Below the pieces are notes generated by a model. The model searched no databases. It was not told the DNA's origin and saw only the letters and a list, made by a program, of their open reading frames with translations. From NCBI GenBank assembly GCA_020024055.1, contig JAHHUI010000011.1, positions 1-26,247 of the forward strand: a DNA stretch of 26,247 nt, given 5' to 3'. This document shows, piece by piece, positions 1-7,745 of this stretch. The stretch comes from Spirochaetaceae bacterium. Its GTDB lineage: Bacteria; Spirochaetota; Spirochaetia; WRBN01. The translations under genes and the position numbers were made by a program. Positions within the stretch are counted from its first letter, which is position 1. Each line of letters opens with the position of its first letter.

Positions 1-54
1 ATTATGAGCATAATTAAGAAAAAGATTTTCCTGGATATTAAATCTAAGAACAAA

Positions 55-92
55 AAACTTAAAAAAGCCTGATCTTAATTAAAAAATCAGAC
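55..92 (-). terminator. Intrinsic terminator after the 102-779 pseudogene
   Basis: On the minus strand, seven-base arms at 86-92 and 67-73 pair (GTCTGAT with ATCAGGC, one G-T pair) around a 12-base AT-rich loop. A run of six T follows directly, with more T beyond. It starts 10 bases after the stop of the decayed gene at 102-779, so it is probably that gene's original terminator. The plus strand has no T run in the matching place, so it acts for minus-strand transcription. Confidence 0.7.
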
Positions 93-101
93 CCGGTCAT
101 C

Positions 102-779
102 TTAAGGCTGGTCGTAATGGTAAGCAAGATTCACTTCAGTGCCATTATCTGGCTGCCTTCTTCCTTCATAGATGAATTTTTTCCTGAGGTGTCGCCTGGA
201 TAGCTTTTCTTGTCGATAAGCAAACACATTATTAGATTTTAAAGTTATGGTGTAGGGTTTGCCGCCCACACCATACAAAAGTTTAACTTTTTCAATTTCA
301 TTTCTTTGTTATTTAGATAACCAGGTTTGGATGACAGGCAATCTAAAATCAAAGACTCTCCCAGGTCAGTCAGGCGCGCATGGGAATATCTGTTTTGATA
401 TTCTTTATATTCCGCCGGATTCTTGCTATGAAGCTCACCTGATTTCATCAGCTGTCCAGCACCACAGTAAAATTTTAAAATACCATTGTATTTATTGAAG
501 ATGAATTTACCATAAAAGACCCAGCTGAAATCCCCGTCGTTATAAAGGCCTCCCAGACCTTCAGAAGTGTACTTGAAAACAATAACAGTTGGGTTTCCCA
601 ATTTATTTTAATAGTCTTCTTCTACTCATCAGATAGGAAAAAAGAATTTGCGTGTTTCCTATATTCACGCTGGGTATTTCTGAAACATGGAGATTAGAGG
701 GACTGTTGTCACTATCAGGGTTTTCATCATGCGTGTTGATTGCAAATCCAAACTTGATATTGTCAAAGCCATAGGCGCT
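102..779 (-). pseudogene. Frameshifted beta-rich protein remnant (perhaps outer-membrane-like)
   Basis: Three consecutive minus-strand segments each read as good protein, but no single frame is open throughout. The first (779-606) contains AYGFDNIKFGFAINTHDE and NIGNTQILFSYL. The second (about 607-250), in another frame, contains GGLYNDGDFSWVFYGKFIF and NGILKFYCGAGQL. The third returns to the first frame (about 300-102), with LLYGVGGKPYTITLKSNN and a C-terminus of NGTEVNLAYHYDQP before TAA. The two frame changes fall in A-rich runs near 600-612 and 265-310, and they compensate each other. No start codon with a ribosome binding site is visible at the upstream end, and the first frame begins right after a stop. 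Alternating aromatic and polar residues suggest beta strands, so a barrel or beta-sandwich surface protein is possible, but I do not recognise the family. A 118-codon open stretch (245-601, TTG start) is only the middle part of it. Confidence 0.6.
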
Positions 780-1029
780 TTACAGGAAAAGGGCATGATT
801 AAAAAGGCTCAACTTAAAAAAACTATGCGAATCACAAAATATCTTCTTGTATTTAAAATATTTAACCGATTTAACAAATCGATGTATTGTTTTGGGAAAG
901 AATTATATCCACAGTGGTGGTGAGGTGCTTTATCAAGACAATAAAGAGAACATTTTAACAAAAAAATCTGAAGATTACTTTCTTTGCAGATGCATTGAAG
1001 CAGGGAATTATATTAAGAGATTTTCTATG

Positions 1030-1067
1030 AAAAGAATAAAAATCCCCAGGCTATAAGCGAGGGGATT
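1030..1067 (-). terminator. Intrinsic terminator after the 1148-1526 pseudogene
   Basis: On the minus strand a perfect seven-base stem (AATCCCC at 1067-1061 with GGGGATT at 1047-1041) closes a 13-base loop and is followed by TTTATTCTTTT. It lies about 80 bases beyond the stop of the decayed gene at 1148-1526. The rest of 780-1147 shows no convincing coding frame on either strand. Confidence 0.65.
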
Positions 1068-1147
1068 AAGAACAAAAACAGAAAATAGACAAGTACTTGA
1101 ATTGTTATTAAGTGCACAGCATAAACCAAACACTGTTGTAAAAACTA

Positions 1148-1526
1148 TTAAGGAATAGGAACTGCGGCATTGTTCAAAGTAGTGAAAACCAAACTCCAGC
1201 CGGCTATCCACACTTTGCCGTCCCAGGTGCCATTATGATTAACTCAGCTGAACAGTCAGTTTTACCGGTGTTTGTGTATCCGTTGAAACATAAATGCTAC
1301 CATTTTTTCTTCCCATATGCCCACTTTCTGCAAAGTTGGGTTTGCTATCATCGTTTCTGGCCCATACTTCTTTATTATTATTGGAATCAGTATAGAAAAT
1401 AATGACTTTGGGGCTTTCGTTCCATCTGCCGCTTGCGAATTGGGGAAGAACCCAAACTTTAGGAAATTCAATTTGTGATTTATTGGCTACGGCATCGGTA
1501 TTAGGCTGGCTGGGGTTTATTCCCTG
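1148..1526 (-). pseudogene. 5'-truncated, frameshifted gene fragment
   Basis: One minus-strand frame (1526-1239) has no start codon and opens directly after a TAA, yet reads as sound protein: FPKVWVLPQFASGRWNESP, VIIFYTDSNNNKEVWARND and a tail of QTPVKLTVQLS. It stops at 1239-1241. The next frame continues at once with HNGTWDGKVWIAGWSLVF and ends NNAAVPIP at a TAA at 1148-1150. The simplest reading is one C-terminal fragment of about 125 residues with a single-base indel near 1240 and a lost 5' part. It lies 48 bases downstream of pstB on the same strand. I recognise no family. The repeated short strands ending in W or Y, with N/D-rich turns, suggest a beta-rich exported protein. Confidence 0.6.
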
Positions 1527-1574
1527 TTATGGGGGGCGATGTCAAGTTTTTTGAAAATTTATAATAGAAAGTAT

Positions 1575-2357
1575 TTAGCCAAATCGCCCTTGAACATAAT
1601 CAAGGGTTTTCTTATCTTGAGGATTTTTGAAAATCTTTTCCGAGGGGCCTGTTTCCACCATGCTTCCAAAGAGAAAGAAAGAGGTCTCGTCGGCCACGCG
1701 GGCGGCTTGCTGCATATTGTGAGTGACAATAACAATGGTGTATTTCTTTTTCAGTTCTTGTAATAGATCTTCAATTTTTCCTGTGGAAATAGGGTCTAAA
1801 GCGCTGGTGGGTTCGTCCAGCAACAACACTTCTGGTTCAATAGCAATGCTGCGTGCGATGCACAGACGCTGCTGCTGTCCGCCGGAGATCATCAGGGCAT
1901 TTTTTTTCAGCGAGCCTTTCAGTTCATCCCACAAGGCGGCTTTTTTCAAGCTGGTTTCCACAATATGATCCAGCATGGCTTTGTCGCTGATTCCATGCAC
2001 GCGCGGGCCATAAGTGATATTATCATAAATACTCATAGGGAAAGGATTTGCTTTTTGAAACACCATGCCCACGCGTTTGCGCAATGTGCTGATGTCTGTC
2101 TCTTCATACACATTTTTTCCATCCAAAAGGATCTCGCCGGTAGTGCGGCAGTTTTCAATCAGGTCATTCATGCGATTGATGCTGCGCAGCAGGGTAGACT
2201 TGCCACAGCCAGAGGGGCCGATCAAGGCCATGATGCTTTGTGTGCGAATATCTAGGCGAATATCATGCAAAGCATGAAAATCTCCATAGAATAAATTGAA
2301 TTTTCGAACAGAAATCTTTATATCAGCGCTGTTGTTTTGTGTTTGTTCTAAGTTCAT
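1575..2357 (-). CDS. pstB: Phosphate ABC transporter ATPase PstB
   Basis: This is the ATP-hydrolysing subunit of the high-affinity phosphate importer, acting at the inner face of the membrane with PstA and PstC. The 260-residue length is normal. Walker A is GPSGCGKST at residues 47-55, the Q-loop segment is VFQKANPFPMSIYDN (typical of PstB), the ABC signature is ISGGQQQR (I in place of the usual L), Walker B is VLLLDEPTSALD and the switch histidine is in IVTHNM. It is the last gene of the pstSCAB run, 12 bases after pstA. A phoU gene commonly follows pstB, but here only decayed sequence does. The PstB call is secure. Confidence 0.95.
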   Translation of the reverse strand: MNLEQTQNNSADIKISVRKFNLFYGDFHALHDIRLDIRTQSIMALIGPSGCGKSTLLRSINRMNDLIENCRTTGEILLDGKNVYEETDISTLRKRVGMVFQKANPFPMSIYDNITYGPRVHGISDKAMLDHIVETSLKKAALWDELKGSLKKNALMISGGQQQRLCIARSIAIEPEVLLLDEPTSALDPISTGKIEDLLQELKKKYTIVIVTHNMQQAARVADETSFFLFGSMVETGPSEKIFKNPQDKKTLDYVQGRFG

Positions 2358-2369
2358 GAAAGTCTACCT

Positions 2370-3215
2370 CTATTTTACATTCGATTTTTTCATGACAAGG
2401 GATGCTAAAAGGTTAATACTTAAGGCGATGACAATTAATAAAAACGCCGAAGCAAAAGCGACTTTAAGGCCTTTTTCTCCGCCGTCTCTGGAAAGCACAT
2501 ACATCTGCAAAGAGAGGTTTCTTCCCGAGTCCAGCAGGCTGGTGGGGAAATTGGTGGCCGTTCCCAATGTAAGAATCAAAGGGGCTGTCTCGCCCACCAC
2601 ACGCCCAATGCTCAGCAGAAATCCAGCCATAATGCCGTTTTTCGCACTGGGCAGGATAATTTTTCTCACTGTGTACCAACGTGAGGCCCCCATGGCCAGG
2701 CTGCCCAGACGATAGTCATTGTCCACAGCCATAATCGATTCTTCAGTCACGCGGATGATCACAGGCAGATTCATCACCGCCATGGTCAGCACGCCCGAAA
2801 TCAGTGAATAGCCAAAGCCCAGCATTTGTCCAAAAAACAGGCTTCCGAATAATCCAAAAATGATAGAAGGAAATCCCGCCAAAAGCTCCACTGCTGTGGA
2901 AGAGATTTTCACAAACAGACTGTTTGGCTTGGCAAATTCCCTTTGATACACCGCAGCGGTCACGCCCAGGGGAAAGGTGATGAGGCTGACCAGGAAAACC
3001 AAGATCAAGGTCACGCCCGTGGGCGCCAACAGAGAGGGGTTTTCGCTGGAATATGCGCCAAAAAGCAGGTTGAATGACAGGTTTTTCACTCCGTTGATGA
3101 TGATATAGCCTATCACGGAAATCACGATAATCATCACCATCACCACTGCGATCCGCAAAGGGACAGAAAAGAGGTGTTTTTTAAGATTTCTTTTCAGATG
3201 CTGTCGTGAAGGCAT
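2370..3215 (-). CDS. pstA: Phosphate ABC transporter permease PstA
   Basis: This is one of the two membrane subunits of the phosphate importer, forming the channel with PstC. The 281-residue protein has a basic N-terminus (PSRQHLKRNLKKH), one early membrane helix, and then the usual core of about five helices. The EAA-type cytoplasmic loop that contacts PstB is in the middle (MAVDNDYRLGSLAMGASRW), followed by the conserved GRVVGETAPLI motif. The charged tail MKKSNVK ends the chain. It begins 15 bases after pstC, and an AAGGAAGT ribosome binding site lies about 8 bases before the ATG. PstA is told from PstC by gene order and by the ETAPLIL motif. Confidence 0.93.
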   Translation of the reverse strand: MPSRQHLKRNLKKHLFSVPLRIAVVMVMIIVISVIGYIIINGVKNLSFNLLFGAYSSENPSLLAPTGVTLILVFLVSLITFPLGVTAAVYQREFAKPNSLFVKISSTAVELLAGFPSIIFGLFGSLFFGQMLGFGYSLISGVLTMAVMNLPVIIRVTEESIMAVDNDYRLGSLAMGASRWYTVRKIILPSAKNGIMAGFLLSIGRVVGETAPLILTLGTATNFPTSLLDSGRNLSLQMYVLSRDGGEKGLKVAFASAFLLIVIALSINLLASLVMKKSNVK

Positions 3216-3230
3216 GAAATTACTTCCTTT

Positions 3231-4094
3231 TTATATGCGCGCGCGTACGTTTTTTGCGCTCAGGTTTAGGATCAGAACAATAACAAAGAGCACCGCCCCG
3301 CTGGCCACAATGGCATTATAATGCAATCCTGAGGCATAGCCCATTTCCAGGGCGATATTGGCTGTCAATGTGCGCACTGGTTTCAGCAGGCGGGGAAAAA
3401 TATTGGCATTTCCCGCCACCAGCACCACAGCAGTGGTTTCCCCAATGGCACGCCCCAGGGTGAGAATAAAAGCATTAAGAATGGCAGGCTTTGCTGCACG
3501 CAGCATGATGGAAAAAATAGCCTCTTCAGGCTGGCTGCCCAGGGCCAAGGCCCCTTCTAAATATTGGCGCGGCACGGCCTGTAGTGCCGCAATGTTCAAT
3601 GATATCACCGTAGGCAGAATGATGATGGAAAGCACAATGCCCGCTGCCAGCACGGAATTGCCATTTCCGCCGAAAATATTGCGTATCGCCGGAACCACCA
3701 CCATGATGCCCCAAAAACCAAAAACAACTGAGGGAATACTGGACAACAGAGAAATAGCCTGATTAATAAACTCGGCAATACGGGGCTTGCAGAAAAAAAC
3801 CAGATAAATGCTGGTGCCCAGCCCAATAGCCATGGCGAAAATCATGGCAATCAATGTCACGACAATAGAGCCGGTGATCATGAAAAAAACCCCAAAATGA
3901 GGCGGTACCTCGGTGGGTTTCCATGCCGTGCCCACCAGGAATTCCAGCACGCCTATATGCTGGAATGCCGGCCAGGCTTGATGGATGATAAACACAAACA
4001 TCAAAAAAATAGGAATTGTACAAAGAATAGTACAAAATGAAAGAACACAGCGAATGAATGAATCTCGAAGAAAAAAAGAGATAAACTTATCCAT
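3231..4094 (-). CDS. pstC: Phosphate ABC transporter permease PstC
   Basis: This is the second membrane subunit of the phosphate channel. The 287 residues carry about six membrane helices. The periplasmic segment FLVGTAWKPTEVPPHFGVF after the first helix is characteristic of PstC. The EAA loop (QYLEGALALGSQPEEAIF) docks to PstB and is followed by GRAIGETTAVVLVAGN, the PstC form of the GET motif. The start is the ATG at 4094, with AAGGGG just upstream. It follows pstS by 24 bases, inside which a weak CTTAA/TTAAG palindrome sits. Co-transcription with pstS, pstA and pstB is inferred from strand and spacing. Confidence 0.94.
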   Translation of the reverse strand: MDKFISFFLRDSFIRCVLSFCTILCTIPIFLMFVFIIHQAWPAFQHIGVLEFLVGTAWKPTEVPPHFGVFFMITGSIVVTLIAMIFAMAIGLGTSIYLVFFCKPRIAEFINQAISLLSSIPSVVFGFWGIMVVVPAIRNIFGGNGNSVLAAGIVLSIIILPTVISLNIAALQAVPRQYLEGALALGSQPEEAIFSIMLRAAKPAILNAFILTLGRAIGETTAVVLVAGNANIFPRLLKPVRTLTANIALEMGYASGLHYNAIVASGAVLFVIVLILNLSAKNVRARI

Positions 4095-4118
4095 CGCCGT
4101 GCCCCTTAAGAAAAATTG

Positions 4119-5006
4119 TTAAGAGTTGTTTTCCGCCGCCGTGCCGTCGCCCAAGGCAGACCAGTTGCGAATCTCACCTGTGTACACAGACTTTATCTGT
4201 GCCGTTGTAATATCGTTCAATGGGTTCTTTTTATTAACGATGACGGCAATGGCATCATGCGCAAAAGGAGTGGCCTGTAAAGTGACCAGCTCTTCGGCAG
4301 TCAGATCTCTGGAAGAAAGACCAATCTGAGCCTTGTCAGAGGCTACATCTTTCAGGCCAGCTGTGGAACCCACATACTGAATCTCCAGCTGCACATTCGG
4401 CTGATATGTTTTATAAGCTTCCTGCAGCTTGGCCATCACTGGTTCAACAGAAGTGGAACCGCTGAGAACGATTTTTCCCGATAAATCAGCGGCGGGGCTG
4501 AAGGCGGGGGCATCTGTTCTGACAGGAACATAGCCGGCTGCCACCACAATGTCCTGGCCTTCTTTAGAAGAAACAAAGTTCACAAAATCCTGAGCCACGG
4601 AGTTGGTTTTTCCTGCCTCGCCCAGAACCAGCAAAAACGGTCTGTGCAAAGGATAGCTGCCGTCAGAGACAGTTTGCATGCTGGGCATAATGCCGTTCAC
4701 GCTTAAAATTTTAGGTCCGGTTCCCGCAGAGGCCAAAGATGTGTAGCCAATAGCATTCGGCTCGCCGGCAACAGTCATGCCCACCGATCCGCTGGAGCCA
4801 CTGATCAGAGCCTCGCTGAACAGACTGTCTTTTACTTCATTGCCTTGTTTAACGGCGACGCCTGTCATTTCGTCAAATGCAGTGCGTGTGCCGCTGGATG
4901 CTTCACGGGAGACCACAGTAATTGTGTCATCGCCCGAACCCTGCATGCAGGAAAATAAAACTGTACCTGCAATCAGGGATAAAACAAATAAAGAAATTTT
5001 TTTCAT
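4119..5006 (-). CDS. pstS: Phosphate-binding lipoprotein PstS, circularly permuted
   Basis: This periplasmic binding protein delivers phosphate to PstCAB. The signal peptide ends in the lipobox VLFSC, so Cys20 is probably lipidated. The rest is a type II binding fold with its halves in unusual order. ITVVSREASSGTR and the GYTSLAS and GYVPV segments, which normally form the second part of PstS, come first (about 28-165). LSGSTSVEPVMAKL, LSSRDLTAEEL and HDAIAVIVNKKNPL, normally the N-terminal part, come last (about 175-295). The chain ends just after TGEIRNWSALGDG, where a normal PstS would continue into the SREEGSGTR segment. From memory, similarly permuted PstS-like proteins occur in clostridia. 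AAGGAGA lies 6 bases before the ATG. The 115-base upstream gap offers only a weak promoter (TTGGTA, then TACTAT), and no clear Pho box. Confidence 0.9.
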   Translation of the reverse strand: MKKISLFVLSLIAGTVLFSCMQGSGDDTITVVSREASSGTRTAFDEMTGVAVKQGNEVKDSLFSEALISGSSGSVGMTVAGEPNAIGYTSLASAGTGPKILSVNGIMPSMQTVSDGSYPLHRPFLLVLGEAGKTNSVAQDFVNFVSSKEGQDIVVAAGYVPVRTDAPAFSPAADLSGKIVLSGSTSVEPVMAKLQEAYKTYQPNVQLEIQYVGSTAGLKDVASDKAQIGLSSRDLTAEELVTLQATPFAHDAIAVIVNKKNPLNDITTAQIKSVYTGEIRNWSALGDGTAAENNS

Positions 5007-5121
5007 TGTTGTCTCCTTGTCTTTTAAATGTTAAAAAACAGAAAATAGTAAGTATAGGCGATTTTATACCAAGAGTGCTGAATAAGTCACTATGGTAGAG
5101 CAACAAAAATTCAAGTTTTGC

Positions 5122-5904
5122 TTAAGAAATTTGTAATTTCAGCTCTACCGGGCAATGATCTGAACCGGGCACATGCGATAAAACTTCTGCCCCAGCCAGT
5201 GCACTGCGCAAATTTTCCGAGGAAAAGATATAATCGATACGCCAGCCGACATTTCTTTCTCTGGCGGCGGTTTTTAAATCCCACCAGGAATACACTTCAG
5301 TTTTGTCGGGAAAGAAATATCGATAGGTATCTATCATGCCGATGCCCAGAAAGTCATCAATCCAGGCGCGTTCTTCGGGCAGGAATCCTGAATTTTTCAT
5401 ATTTTCTTTTGGGCGAGAGAGATCGATAGGGGTGTGGGCGGTGTTCACATCACCCATGACAATCACTTTTTCTCCTGTCTGAATCAGGGCTAAAACTTTT
5501 TCCAAAAATTTGGCGTAAAATGCCATTTTATAAGCTAGGCGTTCTTTTCCCGAGACACCATTGGGAAAATAGACATTGAGCACAATATAATGCGCAAAGC
5601 GCAGAAAAATGACACGCCCTTCACAGTCAAAGAGCGGATCGTCGAAAAAATCATACATGACCTCAAGCGGCTTTTCTTTGCAGTATACACCCACGCCGCT
5701 GTATCCTTTACGATGGCATTGCGAGAGATAAAAATGATAATTTTCCAGGCTAAATTCGCTTTCTTTAAGCTGTTCTTTCCAGGCTTTTGTTTCCTGAAGC
5801 CCGATAAAATCGGGCCCATATTCGCTGATCCATTCTTTCAATCCTTTGCGAAATGCCGCCCGAATGCCGTTAATATTAAATGAAACAAGAGTATGCTGAC
5901 ACAT
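5122..5904 (-). CDS. xth: Exodeoxyribonuclease III / AP endonuclease
   Basis: This base-excision-repair enzyme cuts DNA 5' of abasic sites and trims 3' ends in the cytoplasm. The 260 residues show the family motifs in order: SFNINGIRAA (Asn in the metal site), LQETKA (metal-binding Glu), VLNVYFPNG, VMGDVNTAH (Asp and Asn of the active site), WRIDYIFSS, and C-terminal PGSDHCPV with the catalytic Asp-His pair. All key residues are present. The start is the ATG at 5904; no good Shine-Dalgarno site precedes it. The gene lies upstream of pstS on the same strand, separated by 115 bases, and is divergent from the helicase gene at 6081. The subtype (ExoA-like or XthA-like) cannot be fixed by eye. Confidence 0.93.
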   Translation of the reverse strand: MCQHTLVSFNINGIRAAFRKGLKEWISEYGPDFIGLQETKAWKEQLKESEFSLENYHFYLSQCHRKGYSGVGVYCKEKPLEVMYDFFDDPLFDCEGRVIFLRFAHYIVLNVYFPNGVSGKERLAYKMAFYAKFLEKVLALIQTGEKVIVMGDVNTAHTPIDLSRPKENMKNSGFLPEERAWIDDFLGIGMIDTYRYFFPDKTEVYSWWDLKTAARERNVGWRIDYIFSSENLRSALAGAEVLSHVPGSDHCPVELKLQIS

Positions 5905-5959
5905 ATGCCCAAGACCCTAGCATAAAATGAAAGAAAAAGTCTAGTTTACAAAAAGGATC

Positions 5960-5989
5960 TTGACGCTGGGGGTAAAACGTTGCAAGATA
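5960..5989 (+). promoter_or_regulatory. Possible promoter for helicase-murB
   Basis: TTGACG at 5960-5965 is followed, after 18 bases, by AAGATA at 5984-5989, which is preceded by TGC (an extended -10 pattern). It lies about 90 bases before the helicase ATG in the gap between divergent genes. The -10 match is poor, so this is only a candidate. Confidence 0.3.
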
Positions 5990-6080
5990 AAGGAAGAATT
6001 ATCAGGTATTCCAGGCAAAGTGGACATTATATTCCCATTCAGAAAATCCAGCCCTGTATGAAAAGCGAGTCAAAACAACA

Positions 6081-7742
6081 ATGAAATTTAGTGATTTTAA
6101 CCTGTCAAAGGACCTTTTAAGCGGCCTGAATGAGGCAGGATATATTGAGTGCACACCCGTGCAGGAGGCCAGCCTTCAGGCTGTGATAAATCAGGGCCGT
6201 GATGTCTATGCCCAAAGCCAGACAGGAACCGGGAAAACCGCGGCATTTCTTGTGCCCATATTGCAGCTGCTGCTTCAGAATGACAATGAGAACGAATATG
6301 CCCTGGTGCTTACCCCAACGCGTGAGCTGGCACTTCAGGTGGAAAAAGAAGCACAGCTGCTGGCCAAAAATCTGAGCCTGAAAATTGTGCATATCCTGGG
6401 TGGGGTGGAATATACCGCCCAGGAAAAAGGCCTTAAAGACAAGCCCCGGCTGATCATCGGCACCCCCGGGCGTCTGCAGGACTTTGTCAATCAAAATATT
6501 TTAGACCTGAAAAAAGCGAAATATCTCATCGTTGATGAAGCAGACCGTATGTTTGATATGGGCTTCCAAAATGATGTGCTGGCATTGATTACAGCGATGA
6601 GAGGACCTAAAGAGCGCATCAGTCTGCTTTTCAGTGCCACACTGAATCCTAAAGTGGGCAATTTGGTGTGGGAACACATGAATAATCCGGTGGATATTGT
6701 GATCGAGCCCGAGCAGGTGATTGTGGATGCCATTGATCAAGAGATTTATCATGTGGGCCGCAGCGAGAAGCTGCAATTACTTTTTTCATTGATACGTCAT
6801 TATCAGCCACGCAATATGATTATTTTCAGCAACACAAAAGTGGGTGCGGCGCAAATTGCGCGGTTTTTCTCGCAAATGGGCATGACATGCGGCGTGCTGG
6901 AAGGGAATATGCCCCAGGCAAAGCGCACACGTGTGATTAATAATTTGACATCGGGAAAATTAGCCTATCTGGCCGCCACAGATGTGGCGGCACGCGGAAT
7001 TCATGTGCCGGATTTAGACTGGGTGGTGAATTTCGACCTACCCAATGAAGCAGAAAATTATGTCCATCGCATTGGGCGCACCGCGCGCGCAGGCCGCACA
7101 GGCAAGGCTATCAGTTTTGCCTGCGAGCGCTATGTGTATAATCTCTCTGCCATCGAAAGCCTTATTGGCAGGAAAATCCCCGTGGCCTGGCCCGATGATA
7201 CAATTCAAACTTTGATGACGCAGGTGGAACAAGAGCTCAAGCAGTCTCATAAGAAATCTTTGCGCTTTGAAGGCCAGGAATCTTCTCGTCGCGGCAAAGA
7301 CAATATGCATCATAAAAAGAAAAAAATGAAAGAAATGCCCAAAACGGGCATTGGCACTGGTTCTATTCCCATGGATGCGCACCCGAGAAAGGGAAAATCC
7401 CACTATGAAGGCCAGCGTACTCATCATCGTGAAAAATCAGATTTTCATGCCAAAGAGGGGAAAAAAGACAGACAATATGCCGCCAAAGATCATGCAGAGA
7501 GACGCAGAAACAAAGGCAGGAAGCATGATGCCGCCGCACAGGATAAAAATGTGCATAAAGGCCGCACGGCTGAAGAGCGCATGAAATATTATAAAGAAAA
7601 ATATGGAGAGGATTTTTGGCCCGCCGGCAGCAGCAAGCCCACATTCCATACGGCGGTGCGCCCCGTGGGCAGCAAGGCTGTCCAAAAGAGAAAGAGAGGC
7701 CTGATAGACAAGATTTTCTCTTTATTTAGGAAGGATAAGTAG
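6081..7742 (+). CDS. DEAD-box ATP-dependent RNA helicase
   Basis: This is an ATP-driven RNA unwinding enzyme of the RhlB/RhlE/CsdA class, likely acting in ribosome assembly, mRNA decay or cold growth. All core motifs are intact: Q motif (GYIECTPVQ, 20-28), Walker A (AQSQTGTGKT, 44-53), PTRELALQ, GTPGRL, DEAD (152-155), SAT, IIFSNTK, DVAARGIHVPDLDWVVNFD and HRIGRTARAGRTG. From about residue 390 the chain becomes a long basic, His/Lys/Arg-rich, low-complexity tail, probably for RNA binding. It ends with a short conserved-looking segment, EERMKYYKEKYGEDFW, and a basic tip. The start at 6081 has no strong ribosome binding site, and an 8-codon reading frame (6058-6084) ends across it. murB follows after 3 bases, so the two are probably co-transcribed. 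I give no symbol because the paralog cannot be named. Confidence 0.93.
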   Translation: MKFSDFNLSKDLLSGLNEAGYIECTPVQEASLQAVINQGRDVYAQSQTGTGKTAAFLVPILQLLLQNDNENEYALVLTPTRELALQVEKEAQLLAKNLSLKIVHILGGVEYTAQEKGLKDKPRLIIGTPGRLQDFVNQNILDLKKAKYLIVDEADRMFDMGFQNDVLALITAMRGPKERISLLFSATLNPKVGNLVWEHMNNPVDIVIEPEQVIVDAIDQEIYHVGRSEKLQLLFSLIRHYQPRNMIIFSNTKVGAAQIARFFSQMGMTCGVLEGNMPQAKRTRVINNLTSGKLAYLAATDVAARGIHVPDLDWVVNFDLPNEAENYVHRIGRTARAGRTGKAISFACERYVYNLSAIESLIGRKIPVAWPDDTIQTLMTQVEQELKQSHKKSLRFEGQESSRRGKDNMHHKKKKMKEMPKTGIGTGSIPMDAHPRKGKSHYEGQRTHHREKSDFHAKEGKKDRQYAAKDHAERRRNKGRKHDAAAQDKNVHKGRTAEERMKYYKEKYGEDFWPAGSSKPTFHTAVRPVGSKAVQKRKRGLIDKIFSLFRKDK

Positions 7743-7745
7743 CAT

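Noticed and set aside
687..1056. Two overlapping plus-strand open frames of 78 and 69 codons in the left graveyard
   Set aside because: They lack ribosome binding sites, are low in complexity and match no family. The first runs antisense to the pseudogene at 102-779, and the second crosses the terminator stem.
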